Shown here one piece after another: positions 42,145 through 50,046 of a stretch of 51,338 nt of DNA. Origin of the DNA: Eubacteriales bacterium. Lineage in GTDB: Bacteria; Bacillota; Clostridia; Oscillospirales; Oscillospiraceae. Numbering within the stretch: position 1 is the first letter of the stretch; every line of letters starts with the position of its first letter. The translations under genes and the position numbers were made by a program. The stretch is from assembly GCA_030529655.1 (NCBI GenBank), contig JAUMWJ010000011.1, forward strand, positions 1 through 51,338, read 5' to 3'. The notes beneath the pieces were generated by a model. It had not been told where the DNA came from. It did no database searches and worked only from the letters and a program-made list of their open reading frames with translations.

Positions 42145-43107
42145 TTATAATTTCTCCGCCACACGGAGTTTTGCGCTGCGAGCGCGAGGGTTATAAACCA
42201 ATTCCGCCTGACCCGATACGATGGGTTTGCGGGAAATCAGTTTCATCTTCGGTTTCTTGCCGCACACACAAACCGGGAAGTTCGGAGGACAAGTGCAGCC
42301 TGTTGCCAGCGTCTGCATGGTTTTCTTGATCACCCGGTCCTCCAGCGAATGGAAGGAGATTACCGCCAGTCGTCCGCCCACACGCAGCTTGTCCGCTGCG
42401 GCTTCCAGCATCGGCGGCAGCGCATCCAGCTCACCGTTAACGGCAATGCGAATCGCCTGAAAGCTGCGTTTGGCAGGATGCTGCTTTTCTCGCAGCGCCG
42501 CCGGCGGCATGGCACCCTTGATGATGTCCGCCAGCTCCAGCGTTGTTTCAATGGGCGTTTCCTCACGCCTTTGCACGATATGTTTGGCGATCACCGGTGC
42601 GTAGCGTTCCTCACCGTATTCATATAAAATGCGCCGCAGCTCCTCATAGGGCCATTCATTGACCACCTCACGGGCACTTAATGCTGCCGTGCGATCCATG
42701 CGCATATCCAAGGGCGCATCGTGCATATAAGAAAAGCCACGCTCGGCATCGTCCAACTGGGGTGACGATACGCCCAGATCAAACAGCATACCGTCCACAC
42801 CGTCGATGCACAGTTCCTCTAAAATCTCGCCTACGCGATCAAAATTGCTATGTACCAGCGTCACACACCGAGCATAGGGAGCCAGTCGTTCCTGTGCGGC
42901 AGCAATCGCCGTTTCGTCACGGTCCACGCCGATGAGTCTGCCGGAGGTCAGTCGCTTCACGATTTCCAATGAATGACCGGCTCTTCCCAATGTGCCGTCC
43001 AGATAAATGCCGTCAGGTTTAATTGCCAGCGCATCCAAACACTCATCCAGCAAGACCGGCTTGTGTCCGTATGCCTGATCTGCCTCCGCATTACGGTCGA
43101 ACGCCAT
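42145..43107 (-). CDS. rsmH: 16S rRNA m4C1402 methyltransferase RsmH
   Basis: 320 residues. SAM-binding: YLDGTLGRAGHSLEIVKRL and VDGMLFDLGVSSPQLDDAERGFSYMHDAPLDMRMD. IAVNGELDALPPML and VISFHSLEDRVIK are further RsmH signatures. It methylates N4 of C1402 in the decoding site. It lies between mraZ and ftsL, the standard order. The Cys pairs near 270-285 (CTCPPNFPVCVCGK) are common in the family. Confidence 0.96.
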   Translation of the reverse strand: MAFDRNAEADQAYGHKPVLLDECLDALAIKPDGIYLDGTLGRAGHSLEIVKRLTSGRLIGVDRDETAIAAAQERLAPYARCVTLVHSNFDRVGEILEELCIDGVDGMLFDLGVSSPQLDDAERGFSYMHDAPLDMRMDRTAALSAREVVNEWPYEELRRILYEYGEERYAPVIAKHIVQRREETPIETTLELADIIKGAMPPAALREKQHPAKRSFQAIRIAVNGELDALPPMLEAAADKLRVGGRLAVISFHSLEDRVIKKTMQTLATGCTCPPNFPVCVCGKKPKMKLISRKPIVSGQAELVYNPRARSAKLRVAEKL

Positions 43108-43110
43108 GGC

Positions 43111-43527
43111 TTACAACCCCATTTCTTCCATGGCCTGCTCCAGCGATCCGGAGGAGAAAGCCTCGCTCTCCATCTGCGTCCAGCGCTCTGCATTCCAGAT
43201 CTCCACCCGATCGAAGCTGCCAATAACGATTACTTCCTTTTGCAGCTCTGCATAGCTGCGCAGCTTAGCAGGAATCAGAATACGGCCCTGGGCATCCGGC
43301 TCACAGTCAGCTGCGTTGGCAAACACCGTACGCAGCGCTTTGATCTGGCTGTAAGACATGGTCTTCAAGCGCTCTTCAAAGGCCTTCCAACTCTCCTCCG
43401 AGTAAACCGACAGACAGTGATCCTGCCCGATGGTCACATGGAATGTGGCGCCCAACTCCTCGCGCAGCTTGGCAGGGATGAACAGGCGGCCCTTCGCGTC
43501 GATGTTATGTGCGTATTGACCCGTCAT
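43111..43527 (-). CDS. mraZ: Transcriptional regulator MraZ
   Basis: 138 residues with two SpoVT/AbrB-like halves: GQYAHNIDAKGRLFIPAKLREELG and GRILIPAKLRSYAEL. MraZ binds direct repeats in its own promoter and controls the division cluster. The ATG at 43527 is four bases after AAGGAGGTGG. First gene of the operon. Confidence 0.96.
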   Translation of the reverse strand: MTGQYAHNIDAKGRLFIPAKLREELGATFHVTIGQDHCLSVYSEESWKAFEERLKTMSYSQIKALRTVFANAADCEPDAQGRILIPAKLRSYAELQKEVIVIGSFDRVEIWNAERWTQMESEAFSSGSLEQAMEEMGL

Positions 43528-43587
43528 GCTGCCACCTCCTTGCTGCCTCGGATAAAACGCTTTTCGTGGTTCCCGTGGGCTACTCCA

Positions 43588-43616
43588 CCACAATTAGGGA
43601 TAATTGCCCCACAATT
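43588..43616 (-). promoter_or_regulatory. Candidate MraZ boxes
   Basis: AATTGTGG occurs twice on the minus strand, at 43588-43595 and 43609-43616, exactly 21 bp apart (two helical turns), each continuing into GTGG/GGGG. MraZ boxes are short G-rich repeats between promoter and mraZ. Confidence 0.45.
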
Positions 43617-43632
43617 CACCACTCACACGCTT

Positions 43633-43661
43633 AGTATACATAAATTCCGTTTTAAATGCAA
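43633..43661 (-). promoter_or_regulatory. Sigma-A promoter of the mraZ/division operon
   Basis: TTGCAT (43656-43661) and TATACT (43633-43638) are 17 bp apart, giving a leader of about 95 bases. Confidence 0.72.
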
Positions 43662-43765
43662 GGAATTTTTTGCATATAATGGTTTCCATTTTGTCCTTTA
43701 TTTAGCACATTTTCTATTATTTTCCCGGCTTTTATAAAACAACCGTTTCAGTTCTACGGCACAGA

Positions 43766-43803
43766 AAAAGGCACAAACACTATATATAGTGTTTGTGCCT
43801 TTT
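43766..43803 (-). terminator. Terminator after the coiled-coil protein gene
   Basis: AAGGCACAAACACTATA with TATAGTGTTTGTGCCTT, a perfect 17-bp palindrome flanked by A and T runs, lies about 90 bp downstream of the stop. Confidence 0.85.
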
Positions 43804-43891
43804 ATTTCTCGCAATATCTGCTTATCTTGGTGTTTGTCTGTTTCGCGTCCCTATTTCATTGTGCAGTTTTCACGAACTTTATATGGGTTTT

Positions 43892-44431
43892 TTATTTATT
43901 TTCACTATCTCTTTCCGAAGTTTTCACTTCAGACTCTCCACGCAGCTGTTCACGGCCTGCCTGCATTTTTTCGGCAGAGGCGGCACGGAAACGCACGCGA
44001 GATTCCTTGACCTCATCCAGGGCGGCCTGAATGGCCTCCTCGGTGCGGCGCAGGGCATCTTCGGTATAGGTGTTGGCCACCTGGTACAGCTCCTTGGCAC
44101 GGTCTTCTGCGCGGCGAATGATCTCGCTGCTCTTCTGGCGTGCCAACTGTATCGTTTCACTCTCAGATACGATGACCTTGGCATCCAACTCGGCCTGACG
44201 CAGCATCTTTTCCACTTCCTTTTTGGCGGCAGAAACATACTCGTCACGGGCGCGCACCAGTTCCTGCGCTTTCTTCAATTCCAGCGGCAGCTTAGCGCGG
44301 ATTTCATCCAGCAGGTCCAGTACCTCATCACGGCTGATAACGCACTTGTCAGAACTGAAAGCGGCGCTTTTTGCCTCATCAACTATGCCATAGAGCATAT
44401 CCAATAAACGCTGAACATCTTTTTCTTCCAT
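43892..44431 (-). CDS. Conserved coiled-coil protein, unknown function
   Basis: 179 residues, nearly all helical and charged: LELKKAQELVRARDEYVSAAKKEVEKMLRQAELDAKVIVSESE, and RRAEDRAKELYQVANTYTEDALRRTEEAIQ. Such proteins next to coaD in Clostridia are often labelled ATPase because they resemble the stalk coiled coil, which is not evidence of function. No membrane segment. It starts six bases after the coaD stop, so it is in one operon. Confidence 0.8.
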   Translation of the reverse strand: MEEKDVQRLLDMLYGIVDEAKSAAFSSDKCVISRDEVLDLLDEIRAKLPLELKKAQELVRARDEYVSAAKKEVEKMLRQAELDAKVIVSESETIQLARQKSSEIIRRAEDRAKELYQVANTYTEDALRRTEEAIQAALDEVKESRVRFRAASAEKMQAGREQLRGESEVKTSERDSENK

Positions 44432-44437
44432 CCGATT

Positions 44438-44911
44438 TTACTTCCTTTCTTTCAATTCCTCCGCCACCGGTGCGGGCACATATTGTTCCAAAGGTTGGCC
44501 GTATCGTATCATCTCACGCACCATGGTGCTGCTGAAATGCACATAAGGTGCGCTGGCAGGCAGCAAAACCGTTTCCAGCTCCGGGCAAATGCCTTTGTTG
44601 ATCAAGGCCTGCTGATATTCCAAATCAAAATCCGTGGCATTCCGGACGCCCTTGACCAAAACCGTTGCGCCCTTTTCACGGGCATAAGACGCCAGCAGAC
44701 CGCTATGCGCTTCCACCTCCACATTGTCCAATCCGGCTATGGAGGCGCGGATCAGCTTCAAACGCTTCTCCGGCTCAAACATCGGCTGTTTGGCGCAATT
44801 TGTCATCACGCACACATACACCTTATCAAAGCAGGAGGCGGCACGCCTGATAATATCTAAGTGTCCCAGCGTGATCGGGTCAAAACTACCGGGATAAATG
44901 GCAATTTTCAT
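44438..44911 (-). CDS. coaD: Pantetheine-phosphate adenylyltransferase CoaD
   Basis: 157 residues. IYPGSFDPITLGHLDIIRRA contains the (T/H)xGH nucleotidyltransferase motif, and FSSTMVREMIRYG the second ATP-binding motif. It catalyses 4'-phosphopantetheine + ATP to dephospho-CoA in coenzyme A synthesis. Located four bases after rsmD, a near-universal pair. Confidence 0.96.
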   Translation of the reverse strand: MKIAIYPGSFDPITLGHLDIIRRAASCFDKVYVCVMTNCAKQPMFEPEKRLKLIRASIAGLDNVEVEAHSGLLASYAREKGATVLVKGVRNATDFDLEYQQALINKGICPELETVLLPASAPYVHFSSTMVREMIRYGQPLEQYVPAPVAEELKERK

Positions 44912-44915
44912 GGGT

Positions 44916-45467
44916 TTATTCCTCGTTTCCGCTGCGATGATAGACCGTCAGCTTGATTTTGCCGTATTGATACTGACGGTACATTTGATAGGGCGGCGTC
45001 AAAAGCGGCAGCTCTTTGTCTGCAGCACTCTCCGCCACAATTATACCATGCTCACGGCAAATGTCAAACATAGCAATTTGTTCCAGTGCTTGCTCCAGCA
45101 GTCCCGAAGCATACGGCGGATCCAAAAAAATCAAATCGAACTTCTCGCCTGACTTCAAATAGGCCATGGAATCGCCGTTTTTCACATACGCCCGGTCGCT
45201 CAGATCACAGATCGCCAGATTTTCACGAATCAGCTTCACTGCATCGGCACGGCGATCGATAAATACCGCCTCGCAAGCACCGCGGCTAAGGGCCTCAATC
45301 CCTAACTGACCCGTTCCTGCAAACAGATCCAGTACACGCCGTCCCTCAATATCAAACTGTATGATGGAAAACAGACTCTCCTTTACCTTACTGGTGGTAG
45401 GGCGCGTTTCCAACCCCTCCAGTTCTTTCAGCCGTCTGCCTCTGGCAGTACCCGTAATCACTCGCAT
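44916..45467 (-). CDS. rsmD: 16S rRNA m2G966 methyltransferase RsmD
   Basis: 183 residues. MRVITGTARGRRLKELEGLETRPTTSKVKESLFSII, the SAM site VLDLFAGTGQLGIEALSRGA and the NPPY-type FLDPPYASG motif are typical of RsmD. It methylates G966 in assembled 30S subunits. The ATG at 45467 follows GAGG; the frame is open further up but has no ribosome site. Confidence 0.94.
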   Translation of the reverse strand: MRVITGTARGRRLKELEGLETRPTTSKVKESLFSIIQFDIEGRRVLDLFAGTGQLGIEALSRGACEAVFIDRRADAVKLIRENLAICDLSDRAYVKNGDSMAYLKSGEKFDLIFLDPPYASGLLEQALEQIAMFDICREHGIIVAESAADKELPLLTPPYQMYRQYQYGKIKLTVYHRSGNEE

Positions 45468-45591
45468 CGTATCGTTCCTCTCATTTCCCTCGTAGGTCGA
45501 ATTGTACAGAAGTCGCCGAACACATATCCTTTTTTCTAAGCAAGCTCGGCACGGTGCGGCTTGCCGATTATGATACATTGCAAGCATAACA

Positions 45592-45630
45592 CAAAGCCGT
45601 TTCGCTGGCAAGCAAAACGACTTTGTATCG
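45592..45630 (-). terminator. Weak terminator of the germination gene
   Basis: ACAAAGTCGTTTTGC pairs with GCGAAACGGCTTTGT (several wobbles), just after the stop at 45639. The T run is poor. Confidence 0.5.
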
Positions 45631-45638
45631 CGCAAATT

Positions 45639-47045
45639 TTATGTGTTTTTTCGGCTGATGGGACGGCGGTGAAGCAATGCCTTCAAGTCCTTTCTGTTAA
45701 ACGGGAATAACGGATAGAGGTAACCGTGCCCCACAAGGGGTTTTGCCGTGGCGATCAACAGCAGAATGCCCACCACACCGATGGCAAATCCGATCCAATC
45801 GGCAATAAAAATCAAAAGCAGCAGCGTCATGCGGCTGAGCTTGCTGGCATAACTCAGCTCAAAGCTGTGCTGTGCGTAGTCTGCCACCGCCACAAAGGCC
45901 ATATACACCAGCACCTCCGGCACCAGCCATCGTGCCTGCACGGCAAAGTCACCCAGAATCAACGCACCCAGCATACTGAACGAATTACTGAGCACATTGG
46001 GCGTATTCAGCGAAGCCAGCTTAAGAATATCCACGATAAACTCCACCAACAAAAGTTGTACGATCAAGGGCACGAAGTAGTCTTCGTTGATAAGCAGGAA
46101 TTGCAGGTGGGCATCCAGTCGATCCGGCGTTTTCACCAGCAGATACCAAAGAGGCGTAATGAAAATGGTCAGAAAATTGACCACCAGTCGCACGATCTGT
46201 AAATACGAGCCGATCAGCGGTGGGAAGTAGTAATCATTGATCTCCTCGGCGAAGCGAAAGATCGTAACAGGCAGCAGCATGGCGGCAGGCGAATTGTCGA
46301 TCATCACCAGTATGTCCCCCTCCATAATACTGGCGGTGGCCACATCGGGCCGTTCGGTATATCGCACCTTGGGAAAAGGATTATACCACTGTCGTGGCGC
46401 AATGGCTTCGGCAATACTCTCCTGACTCATGGCAATAGAGTGCACATCGATCGATGCCAGTTTTGTCCGCAGCTCCTGCAGCAGCTTACGATCCACTTTG
46501 TTTTCCATATAGCAAAGGGCTATATCGGTCTTGGAACGATCACTGATTTGCAGCCGCTCCAGCGTCAGCTCCGTATCGCGGATACGGCGGCGCAGCAGGG
46601 CAGCGTTTTCCATAATACTCTCTACAAATCCGTCGTGACTGCCACGCAATACTTTGCTGCTGTCCGGCTCCTCCACATTACGGGTAGGGAACTGTTTGGC
46701 ATCCATCACGATGCCGCCGTCAAAACCGTCGATGATCAGCAGGGTTTTGCCTGAAAACACCGCCGTTACGGCCTTCATCCTTTCTTTTTCCACCGATGCC
46801 TCACAGGCGCTGACATAGCGGTCCATAAAATCCTGTAATGAGCGGATGTCCTTCAGGTTCTCAATCGTAAGCCAGACAGCGATCATGCGCTCGAGCATCT
46901 GGTCTTTGGCATAGCCGTTGACCACCCAGAGATTTGCCTGTTTGCCGCCGATCTGCAGCGACCTGCCCACTATATCAAAACTGCGGCCCACACCCAACAA
47001 TTCATCCAATTCCGACCTGCGTGCGGCAAAGTTCTGCCCCTTCAT
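45639..47045 (-). CDS. GerA-family spore germination protein (SpoVAF-like)
   Basis: 468 residues. A soluble N-domain (about 1-225) carries LWVVNGYAKDQMLERM, LLIIDGFDGGIVMDAKQFPTRNVEEPDSSKVLRGSHDGFVESI, the GerA signature. Five or so membrane segments follow (FPPLIGSYLQIVRLVVNFLTIF onward). GerA-type receptor subunits sense germinants in the spore inner membrane; SpoVAF-like proteins link to the SpoVA channel. GerB and GerC partners are absent, which favours SpoVAF. AGGAGG precedes the ATG. Confidence 0.9.
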   Translation of the reverse strand: MKGQNFAARRSELDELLGVGRSFDIVGRSLQIGGKQANLWVVNGYAKDQMLERMIAVWLTIENLKDIRSLQDFMDRYVSACEASVEKERMKAVTAVFSGKTLLIIDGFDGGIVMDAKQFPTRNVEEPDSSKVLRGSHDGFVESIMENAALLRRRIRDTELTLERLQISDRSKTDIALCYMENKVDRKLLQELRTKLASIDVHSIAMSQESIAEAIAPRQWYNPFPKVRYTERPDVATASIMEGDILVMIDNSPAAMLLPVTIFRFAEEINDYYFPPLIGSYLQIVRLVVNFLTIFITPLWYLLVKTPDRLDAHLQFLLINEDYFVPLIVQLLLVEFIVDILKLASLNTPNVLSNSFSMLGALILGDFAVQARWLVPEVLVYMAFVAVADYAQHSFELSYASKLSRMTLLLLIFIADWIGFAIGVVGILLLIATAKPLVGHGYLYPLFPFNRKDLKALLHRRPISRKNT

Positions 47046-47106
47046 CGCCTACCTCCTGAGAAGTTTTTTGTTAGTATGGCAGGCAACGGGTGCATTTATG
47101 CGAAAA

Positions 47107-47139
47107 GCAGGATGAGCCGCTTGCTCATCCTGCTTATTT
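47107..47139 (-). terminator. Terminator of the small unknown gene
   Basis: AAGCAGGATGAG with CTCATCCTGCTT, a perfect 12-bp stem, followed by TTTTCGC on the minus strand. Confidence 0.82.
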
Positions 47140-47328
47140 TTACTTGATACGCCCTGTCAGCGAGTTTACATAATGCTGCATCTCTGATTTGGAGCGGATC
47201 TGATGTGTGCCTTCCACAAACTGTCGCTGTTCATCGGCGGACATACCCATGAAGTAATTCATCGCCACAGGATTGTTGGCAAGTGCCATGCCCAATCCCA
47301 TCGGCAGCTCCTCTAAATAGCTGTCCAT
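47140..47328 (-). CDS. Small conserved protein, unknown function
   Basis: 62 residues: MDSYLEELPMGLGMALANN, then FMGMSADEQRQFVEGTHQIRSKSEMQHYVNSLTG. Good ribosome site (GAGGTGATAGACG). The pattern is common in clostridial genomes as a short helical protein without a known role. It ends in a strong terminator and lies 43 bp after the DUF2156-GNAT gene. Confidence 0.7.
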   Translation of the reverse strand: MDSYLEELPMGLGMALANNPVAMNYFMGMSADEQRQFVEGTHQIRSKSEMQHYVNSLTGRIK

Positions 47329-47371
47329 CGTCTATCACCTCTCGGCAATAGCTTGCCACGCAGTCGGCGGA

Positions 47372-48781
47372 TTATACCCGTTTTTCAAAATAGTAAAAGG
47401 TATCGTCCTCTCCGCTACGGCGCATACAGGAAGAGAGCATTTTGTAGGACGCATCGTTTTCTTTATAGCATTTTGCCACCACGCGGAACAGGCCCAAGCG
47501 GTACAGCGCCCATTCTGCCACAGCGGCAAAGGCCTCCGTGCCGTAGCCGTTACCGGCATACTGCGGTGCAATGCGGCAGCCCAGTTCTGCGCCGCCGCGC
47601 CAATCCGGTGCATAAAGCACCGCTTCGCCGATACAGGTTCCGTGCAAACGCACCGCAAAATTCACCGCGCGATGTGCTGCAAAATCCTCCCGCACCACTT
47701 TCAGAAAATAGTCCTCCGTCAGTTCACCCTGCAAGTCCCTGCGATAATCGTAACCCCACCAGCGATTGCGCTCATCATCAAGGCACAGGGCATTATAGGC
47801 CTGCTTATCCCATTCGCGCAAGCCATCCAACGTCAAGCGCTCGGTTTTGATGCTCGGCTGCTGCTGTAAACGGTCCAGCTCGCTCTCCACCACAAAACAC
47901 GGCTTACTTCCCAGTTCCGCCGGAAGATACTGCAATTTGGAGGTGCGCAGTCCCTTGTCTCCCGCGTCGTCCTCCCGGTTGACCCACTGTATCTCCGGGT
48001 ATCTCTCCATTGTCTCTGTTACGAATGACTGCACCATCGCGGGATATACACCGGTATAAGAATAAAGTGCCTTTTCGATGTGTAAGACCAATGTTTTGCC
48101 GCAGATTTCGCCCAAACTCAACGCTACCAGTCGTCCGTCTACCGTCAGACCCCCTGCGCAGAAACAGCCGCTATCCAGCAGCGCAAACAACTCCTTGGCG
48201 AGAATCAATTCCCGCTTCGCACCGGCGCTGTCTTTCCGGAACTCTGCTTCGTAGTCCGTCCAAAACCGCTCGATCAGCGGCTTATCCTCCGAGCAGAGCG
48301 TTACATACTGTGCCTGGGGATATTCCTTGCGGAATTTGTTGATATGGTTGCGCTGACCGCTGTAATGCCGACCGGCAAAACGCTTCAGATCCTCGGCACG
48401 GTACAGATAATCCTTCCATGTCCGCTCATTGGCATAGCGGAAACGGGGATAGCGCTGTATCAAAAAGACCGCTTTCTCCTCCGGCACCACCGATAATACC
48501 AGCCGATTGCCCGTTTCGGTGCACCAGTTCTCAATAGCAGTCAAAGCCGCCTCCACATCTCCCTCCGTGCCCGGCACAGGGTAATCGAATTGGTAGCGTC
48601 CGTCAATACAATTTCGCATCACAAGGCATCCTGCTGTCTCTGCAAAGGTGGGATGGAGCTGATCGCGCCACATGATCTTTACGCCCACACTGTATTCACA
48701 CAGACGGTAGGTGCCGTTTTGGTAATATTTTCTTAATTTTGCCGCATGCTGCGGCAGAACAGGTTCAAAGTGCAACATCAT
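47372..48781 (-). CDS. DUF2156-GNAT fusion protein
   Basis: 469 residues. The N-terminal 300 residues match DUF2156 (FemX-like GNAT fold): YHSGQRNHINKFRKEYPQ, FWTDYEAEFRKDS and VYPAMVQSFVTETMERYPEIQWVNREDDAGDKGLRTSKLQYLP. The C-terminal 160 residues are a RimJ/RimL-type acetyltransferase: LTLDGLREWDKQA, ELGCRIAPQYAGNGYGTEAFAAVAEWAL with the acetyl-CoA loop GNGYGT, and MRRSG. Two acyl-transfer domains in one chain suggest action on an aminoacyl or amino group; substrate unknown. The preceding LysR gene ends five bases upstream, so they are co-transcribed. An ATG directly after the first is also possible. Confidence 0.78.
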   Translation of the reverse strand: MMLHFEPVLPQHAAKLRKYYQNGTYRLCEYSVGVKIMWRDQLHPTFAETAGCLVMRNCIDGRYQFDYPVPGTEGDVEAALTAIENWCTETGNRLVLSVVPEEKAVFLIQRYPRFRYANERTWKDYLYRAEDLKRFAGRHYSGQRNHINKFRKEYPQAQYVTLCSEDKPLIERFWTDYEAEFRKDSAGAKRELILAKELFALLDSGCFCAGGLTVDGRLVALSLGEICGKTLVLHIEKALYSYTGVYPAMVQSFVTETMERYPEIQWVNREDDAGDKGLRTSKLQYLPAELGSKPCFVVESELDRLQQQPSIKTERLTLDGLREWDKQAYNALCLDDERNRWWGYDYRRDLQGELTEDYFLKVVREDFAAHRAVNFAVRLHGTCIGEAVLYAPDWRGGAELGCRIAPQYAGNGYGTEAFAAVAEWALYRLGLFRVVAKCYKENDASYKMLSSCMRRSGEDDTFYYFEKRV

Positions 48782-48785
48782 TTTC

Positions 48786-49658
48786 TCACATCTTTTCTAT
48801 CATATCCCGGGCTTCGGCAATAAATCTCCGTACCATGGGACGCAGTTCTTTCTTCGGTCTTGCGGCAATGCCCAGTTCACGCACAGCAGGCGGATCCATC
48901 GGCACAGCCAGCACATCGTCCTTGCGTCCTTTGAGCACCAATTCCGACAAAATACTCATGCCCAAACCATGTTCCACCATGGAAATGATCACGCTGTCAT
49001 TGACCTGCGTGGTACGCACCAGCGGCATCACTCCGTGGCGGTTCAGCACACGCATGATATCCAGATCAAATCCCATGGACGGCATCAGAAATTCCTGTCC
49101 GTCAAACCCATACACATTAAAGGTTTCCCTTCCGCGCATGGCAAAGTCCGGCGGCAAAATCGCCAGCAGTCGATCGTTGCGTAAAAAGGTCCACTCCAGC
49201 GTCTGCCCTTCCTGGCGGCTGGCAAAGCACATATCCGCCTTATCCTCACGCACCCAGCGGTAGACCTCCTCCACGCTTCCCATCTGAATGTCCACATTCA
49301 CACCCGGATGATCCCGGCGAAACTGCTGGATCACCTCCGGCAGCCAGTGCATGGCAATGCTGGCATAGGCCGCCACGCGAATCGTCTCTTCTTTATCGGT
49401 GTTGATCATGCGGATCTCCTGCTCCAACAATTCATTTGAAGACAGGCAATCCCGCACCAACGGGAAAATGCGCTCGCCGGCCTGGGTCAAACGAACGCCG
49501 GCACGACCCCGCATCAACACAGGAAAGCCAAAATCTTTCTCCAGACTGTTCATCATGTGCGTCAGACCCGATTGGGTATAACCCAGCACCTCCGATGCCC
49601 GGGTGAAGCTGCCCAGTTCTACCGCCGTCACTAACGCCTCTAATTTCTTCGTATCCAT
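48786..49658 (-). CDS. LysR family transcriptional regulator
   Basis: 290 residues. Wing-helix: LEALVTAVELGSFTRASEVLGYTQSGLTHMMNSLEKDFGFPVLMRG, with the typical RLTQAGERI. The co-inducer-binding domain follows (about 90-290). It heads an operon with the DUF2156-GNAT gene and the small 62-residue gene, so it may regulate them. Its promoter carries a 17-bp palindrome, consistent with autoregulation. Co-inducer unknown. Confidence 0.92.
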   Translation of the reverse strand: MDTKKLEALVTAVELGSFTRASEVLGYTQSGLTHMMNSLEKDFGFPVLMRGRAGVRLTQAGERIFPLVRDCLSSNELLEQEIRMINTDKEETIRVAAYASIAMHWLPEVIQQFRRDHPGVNVDIQMGSVEEVYRWVREDKADMCFASRQEGQTLEWTFLRNDRLLAILPPDFAMRGRETFNVYGFDGQEFLMPSMGFDLDIMRVLNRHGVMPLVRTTQVNDSVIISMVEHGLGMSILSELVLKGRKDDVLAVPMDPPAVRELGIAARPKKELRPMVRRFIAEARDMIEKM

Positions 49659-49672
49659 GAGATTTTCTCCAT

Positions 49673-49723
49673 TATGAAATTATTTCATAGAATGATTATA
49701 CACACACCGCGCAGAAAAAGCAA
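49673..49723 (-). promoter_or_regulatory. LysR promoter with 17-bp palindrome
   Basis: TTGCTT (49718-49723) and TATAAT (49695-49700) are 17 bp apart. TATGAAATTATTTCATA (49673-49689), perfect but for its central base, lies between -10 box and gene; LysR sites are A/T-rich dyads of this size. Confidence 0.65.
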
Positions 49724-49808
49724 GTTCATTACTTTTCGTTGTTTTCTGTCATTTTTGCTTGTTTTGTGATCTATGACATTTTCTAATACATCCATGAAAT
49801 TCTGTCGC

Positions 49809-49847
49809 TTTACAAATAAGGTGACATATTGTACTGTATGTACAGTA
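49809..49847 (+). promoter_or_regulatory. Promoter overlapping a palindrome, upstream of the amidotransferase unit
   Basis: TTTACA (49809-49814) and TACTGT (49832-49837) are 17 bp apart. The -10 box is the left half of the palindrome TACTGTATGTACAGTA (49832-49847), so a protein bound there would block the promoter. Confidence 0.5.
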
Positions 49848-49891
49848 ATTCCTGCAACATGAATTGCTTTTTCCTTTCTATCCTCAAATCA

Positions 49892-49927
49892 GCATACGGC
49901 TGCACAGATTGCTGTGCAGCCGTATGC
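49892..49927 (+). other. 16-bp perfect stem-loop in the leader
   Basis: GCATACGGCTGCACAG pairs fully with CTGTGCAGCCGTATGC around ATTG. No T run follows on either strand. It sits in the 388-bp gene-free gap 49659-50046, 52 bp before a true terminator. Confidence 0.65.
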
Positions 49928-49978
49928 GTTAGAGAAAAGCCCCTCAAATGGTACCGCTTATTGCAGACGGGAGAAAAC

Positions 49979-50004
49979 TGCCGACAGATGTCGGCAATTT
50001 TTTT
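49979..50004 (+). terminator. Leader terminator before the amidotransferase gene
   Basis: TGCCGACA with TGTCGGCA, an 8-bp stem with two-base loop, followed by seven T. It lies only 43 bp upstream of the start codon and could make the leader an attenuator or a short separate RNA. Confidence 0.78.
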
Positions 50005-50046
50005 GTCCTGTTTTGCATAGATTGTGGAGCATAAGGAGGCGTTTTT

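Noticed and set aside
49832-49847. A LexA/SOS box
   Set aside because: TACTGTATGTACAGTA has only 4 bp between CTGT and ACAG; the enteric box needs 8 and the Firmicute box has another consensus (GAAC-N4-GTTC).
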